Shown piece by piece: positions 16,356-17,561 of a DNA stretch of 17,561 nucleotides. The DNA lies in contig NWUY0300029371.1 in assembly GCA_004151065.3 (NCBI GenBank), forward strand, positions 34,222 to 51,782, in the 5' to 3' direction. Both the position numbers and the translations under genes were made by a program. Positions within the stretch are counted from its first letter, which is position 1; every line of letters starts with the position of its first letter. Below the pieces are notes generated by a model. That model saw only the letters and a program-made list of their open reading frames with translations. It ran no database searches and was not told the DNA's origin. The stretch comes from Larix sibirica (taxonomy: Eukaryota > Streptophyta > Pinopsida > Pinales > Pinaceae).

Positions 16356-17561
16356 TGCCAGTCGATTTGCATGCATAAACTCTATTGCATTTAATTATCA
16401 ACTGGAGTTCATAAACTTGTGAAATGCATGCATTGTATGTGCGGGATTAGATCATATCTACTCTAAAAGTATTAATATTGATCTTCTTACGAAATCAATT
16501 GCATGAAATGAATATTGAATTATGCCTTACTATATCCATGAGTGTTAGAATCATGTTGTAGTTAAGTGTTCAATCCTCCATATATGAACCTTTCTACAAC
16601 AATACTCCTTTTGGTATATTTCATAAACATAATTCAATGAAATAAACTACAGAACCAAAACACACAATTCTTAAATCAAAATCTAACTCAGCCCTTCCTA
16701 GTGATGATTATGTCCTCGGGCATCAATCATGCTACTAGGTTCTTGTTGTCACCAATTTATCTCTTTGCATGTCATGGATTTCCATCTTTCCATATAAAAT
16801 CAACATTCCATTGTTGGCAGGTTAGGAAACACGCCTAGCAATGATCATGATAAATGAAACCACACTTGCATAAATGAACCACACTTGCATAAATGTAAAC
16901 ACACTTGTAGGAAAATAAATCATACTTTTGAAAATAAATAAATGGAATTAGAAGAAATCCTACACAAAAAAACACTATGTTCTCATGTCGCGGGCCATTG
17001 TTGTCATAGACCAAAATGATACTACTAATATATGACATAAATAAACTAAATCAAAACATACTATTTATAAAACTAGAGAATGAGAAACTATAAGAGAAAT
17101 ATCAAAAGGATTTATTCCATAATAATCTGAACATGTGCTCCAAGATTCCTCTTCCTTTGGAATTGAGAAGGCACTCTTATTTATGCATAATTTGCTTTGA
17201 GAATAGGATAAGAAACTAATAAATTCATATCCATAATTTCCTCATGTGGTTACAACCATTTGCTAATAATTGGAAAATAATTATCTCTACAAATACTCTC
17301 ACAGATCTCTAATATATTTGATAACAAATATTATCAAAACTTCCATGATTCTTCTCCATCAAATATGCTTGAGTGTTCATCCCATATCTTCCTCAAATCT
17401 TCAAAGGTTTAAGAGGAAATTCGAATTTGAGGCTAAGTATTAAAAATTAGCATTATTGAAATCACCAGATATGCATGTAAACATCACCAAACTCACCCAA
17501 CTTTCAAGATTAAGTAAGAACATGTTATTTTTCTAATATTTAATCATAAATTCACTCAAAA
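16356..17561 (-). other. candidate LTR of a minus-strand Ty3/gypsy-like element
   Basis: From the primer site an LTR should run rightwards from TG at 16356, and no coding frame is present to the window edge. On the minus strand CATAAATAAGAGTGCC (complement near 17170-17186) is TATA-like. AATAAA (complement of TTTATT at 17110-17115) follows about 70 bases downstream in the transcribed direction, a plausible U3-R arrangement. The outer boundary is not identified and may lie inside or beyond the window; no second LTR is visible. The rest is AT-rich sequence without recognised features. Confidence 0.35.
16859..16912. repeat. 19-bp tandem repeat, two copies plus a degenerate third
   Basis: ACCACACTTGCATAAATGA at 16859 and ACCACACTTGCATAAATGT at 16878 are adjacent and differ only at the last base. 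AAACACACTTGTAGGAAAAT at 16897 continues the series in weaker form. Confidence 0.9.

Overview
The window looks like nuclear DNA of a land plant. It is AT-rich, has no host gene I can recognise, and is dominated by decayed retrotransposons. The LINE carries a DUF4283/CCHC ORF1 and a C-terminal RNase H in ORF2, which is a plant L1 trait. Low gene density and large old elements would suit a big genome such as a conifer, but that is an impression only. The single N at 15850 suggests a draft assembly.

Layout. Bases 1-4254 are non-coding, rich in A and C on the + strand, with several short tandem arrays (periods 49, 44, 56, 33-34 and 27 bp). At 4255-4270 there is a degraded, inverted initiator-Met primer binding site, and an LTR-like TG start follows at 4274. 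I therefore read 1-4254 tentatively as the internal region of a minus-strand, coding-poor LTR element, with its LTR to the right. About 5401-11800 is a nearly full-length plus-strand L1-type LINE. ORF1 is broken mainly by stop codons and ORF2 by stops and at least seven frame changes. The endonuclease, reverse transcriptase, zf-RVT and RNase H modules are all recognisable, and a hairpin plus poly(A) marks the 3' end.

From 11801 to 12890 the sequence is AT-rich spacer with a minus-strand tRNA-like (SINE-type) promoter module near 12109-12163. Bases 12955-13983 are a degraded Ty1/copia pol fragment (RT to RNase H). Bases 13984-14932 hold nothing recognised. Bases 14933-15246 carry two copies of a ~120-bp repeat. 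Bases 15391-15759 hold an unrecognised, once-interrupted coding remnant with a coiled-coil-like end. Bases 15850-16351 look like the leader and start of a minus-strand LTR element: an inverted tRNA-Asp-type primer binding site lies at 16334-16351, and an LTR candidate runs from 16356 towards the right edge.

Nothing here looks like an intact, expressed gene system. The parts that ordinary TE annotation does not explain are the tandem arrays with repeated 55-56 bp spacing, the nested repeat at 14933-15246, and the unknown coding remnants at 15391-15759 (+) and 15874-16099 (-).
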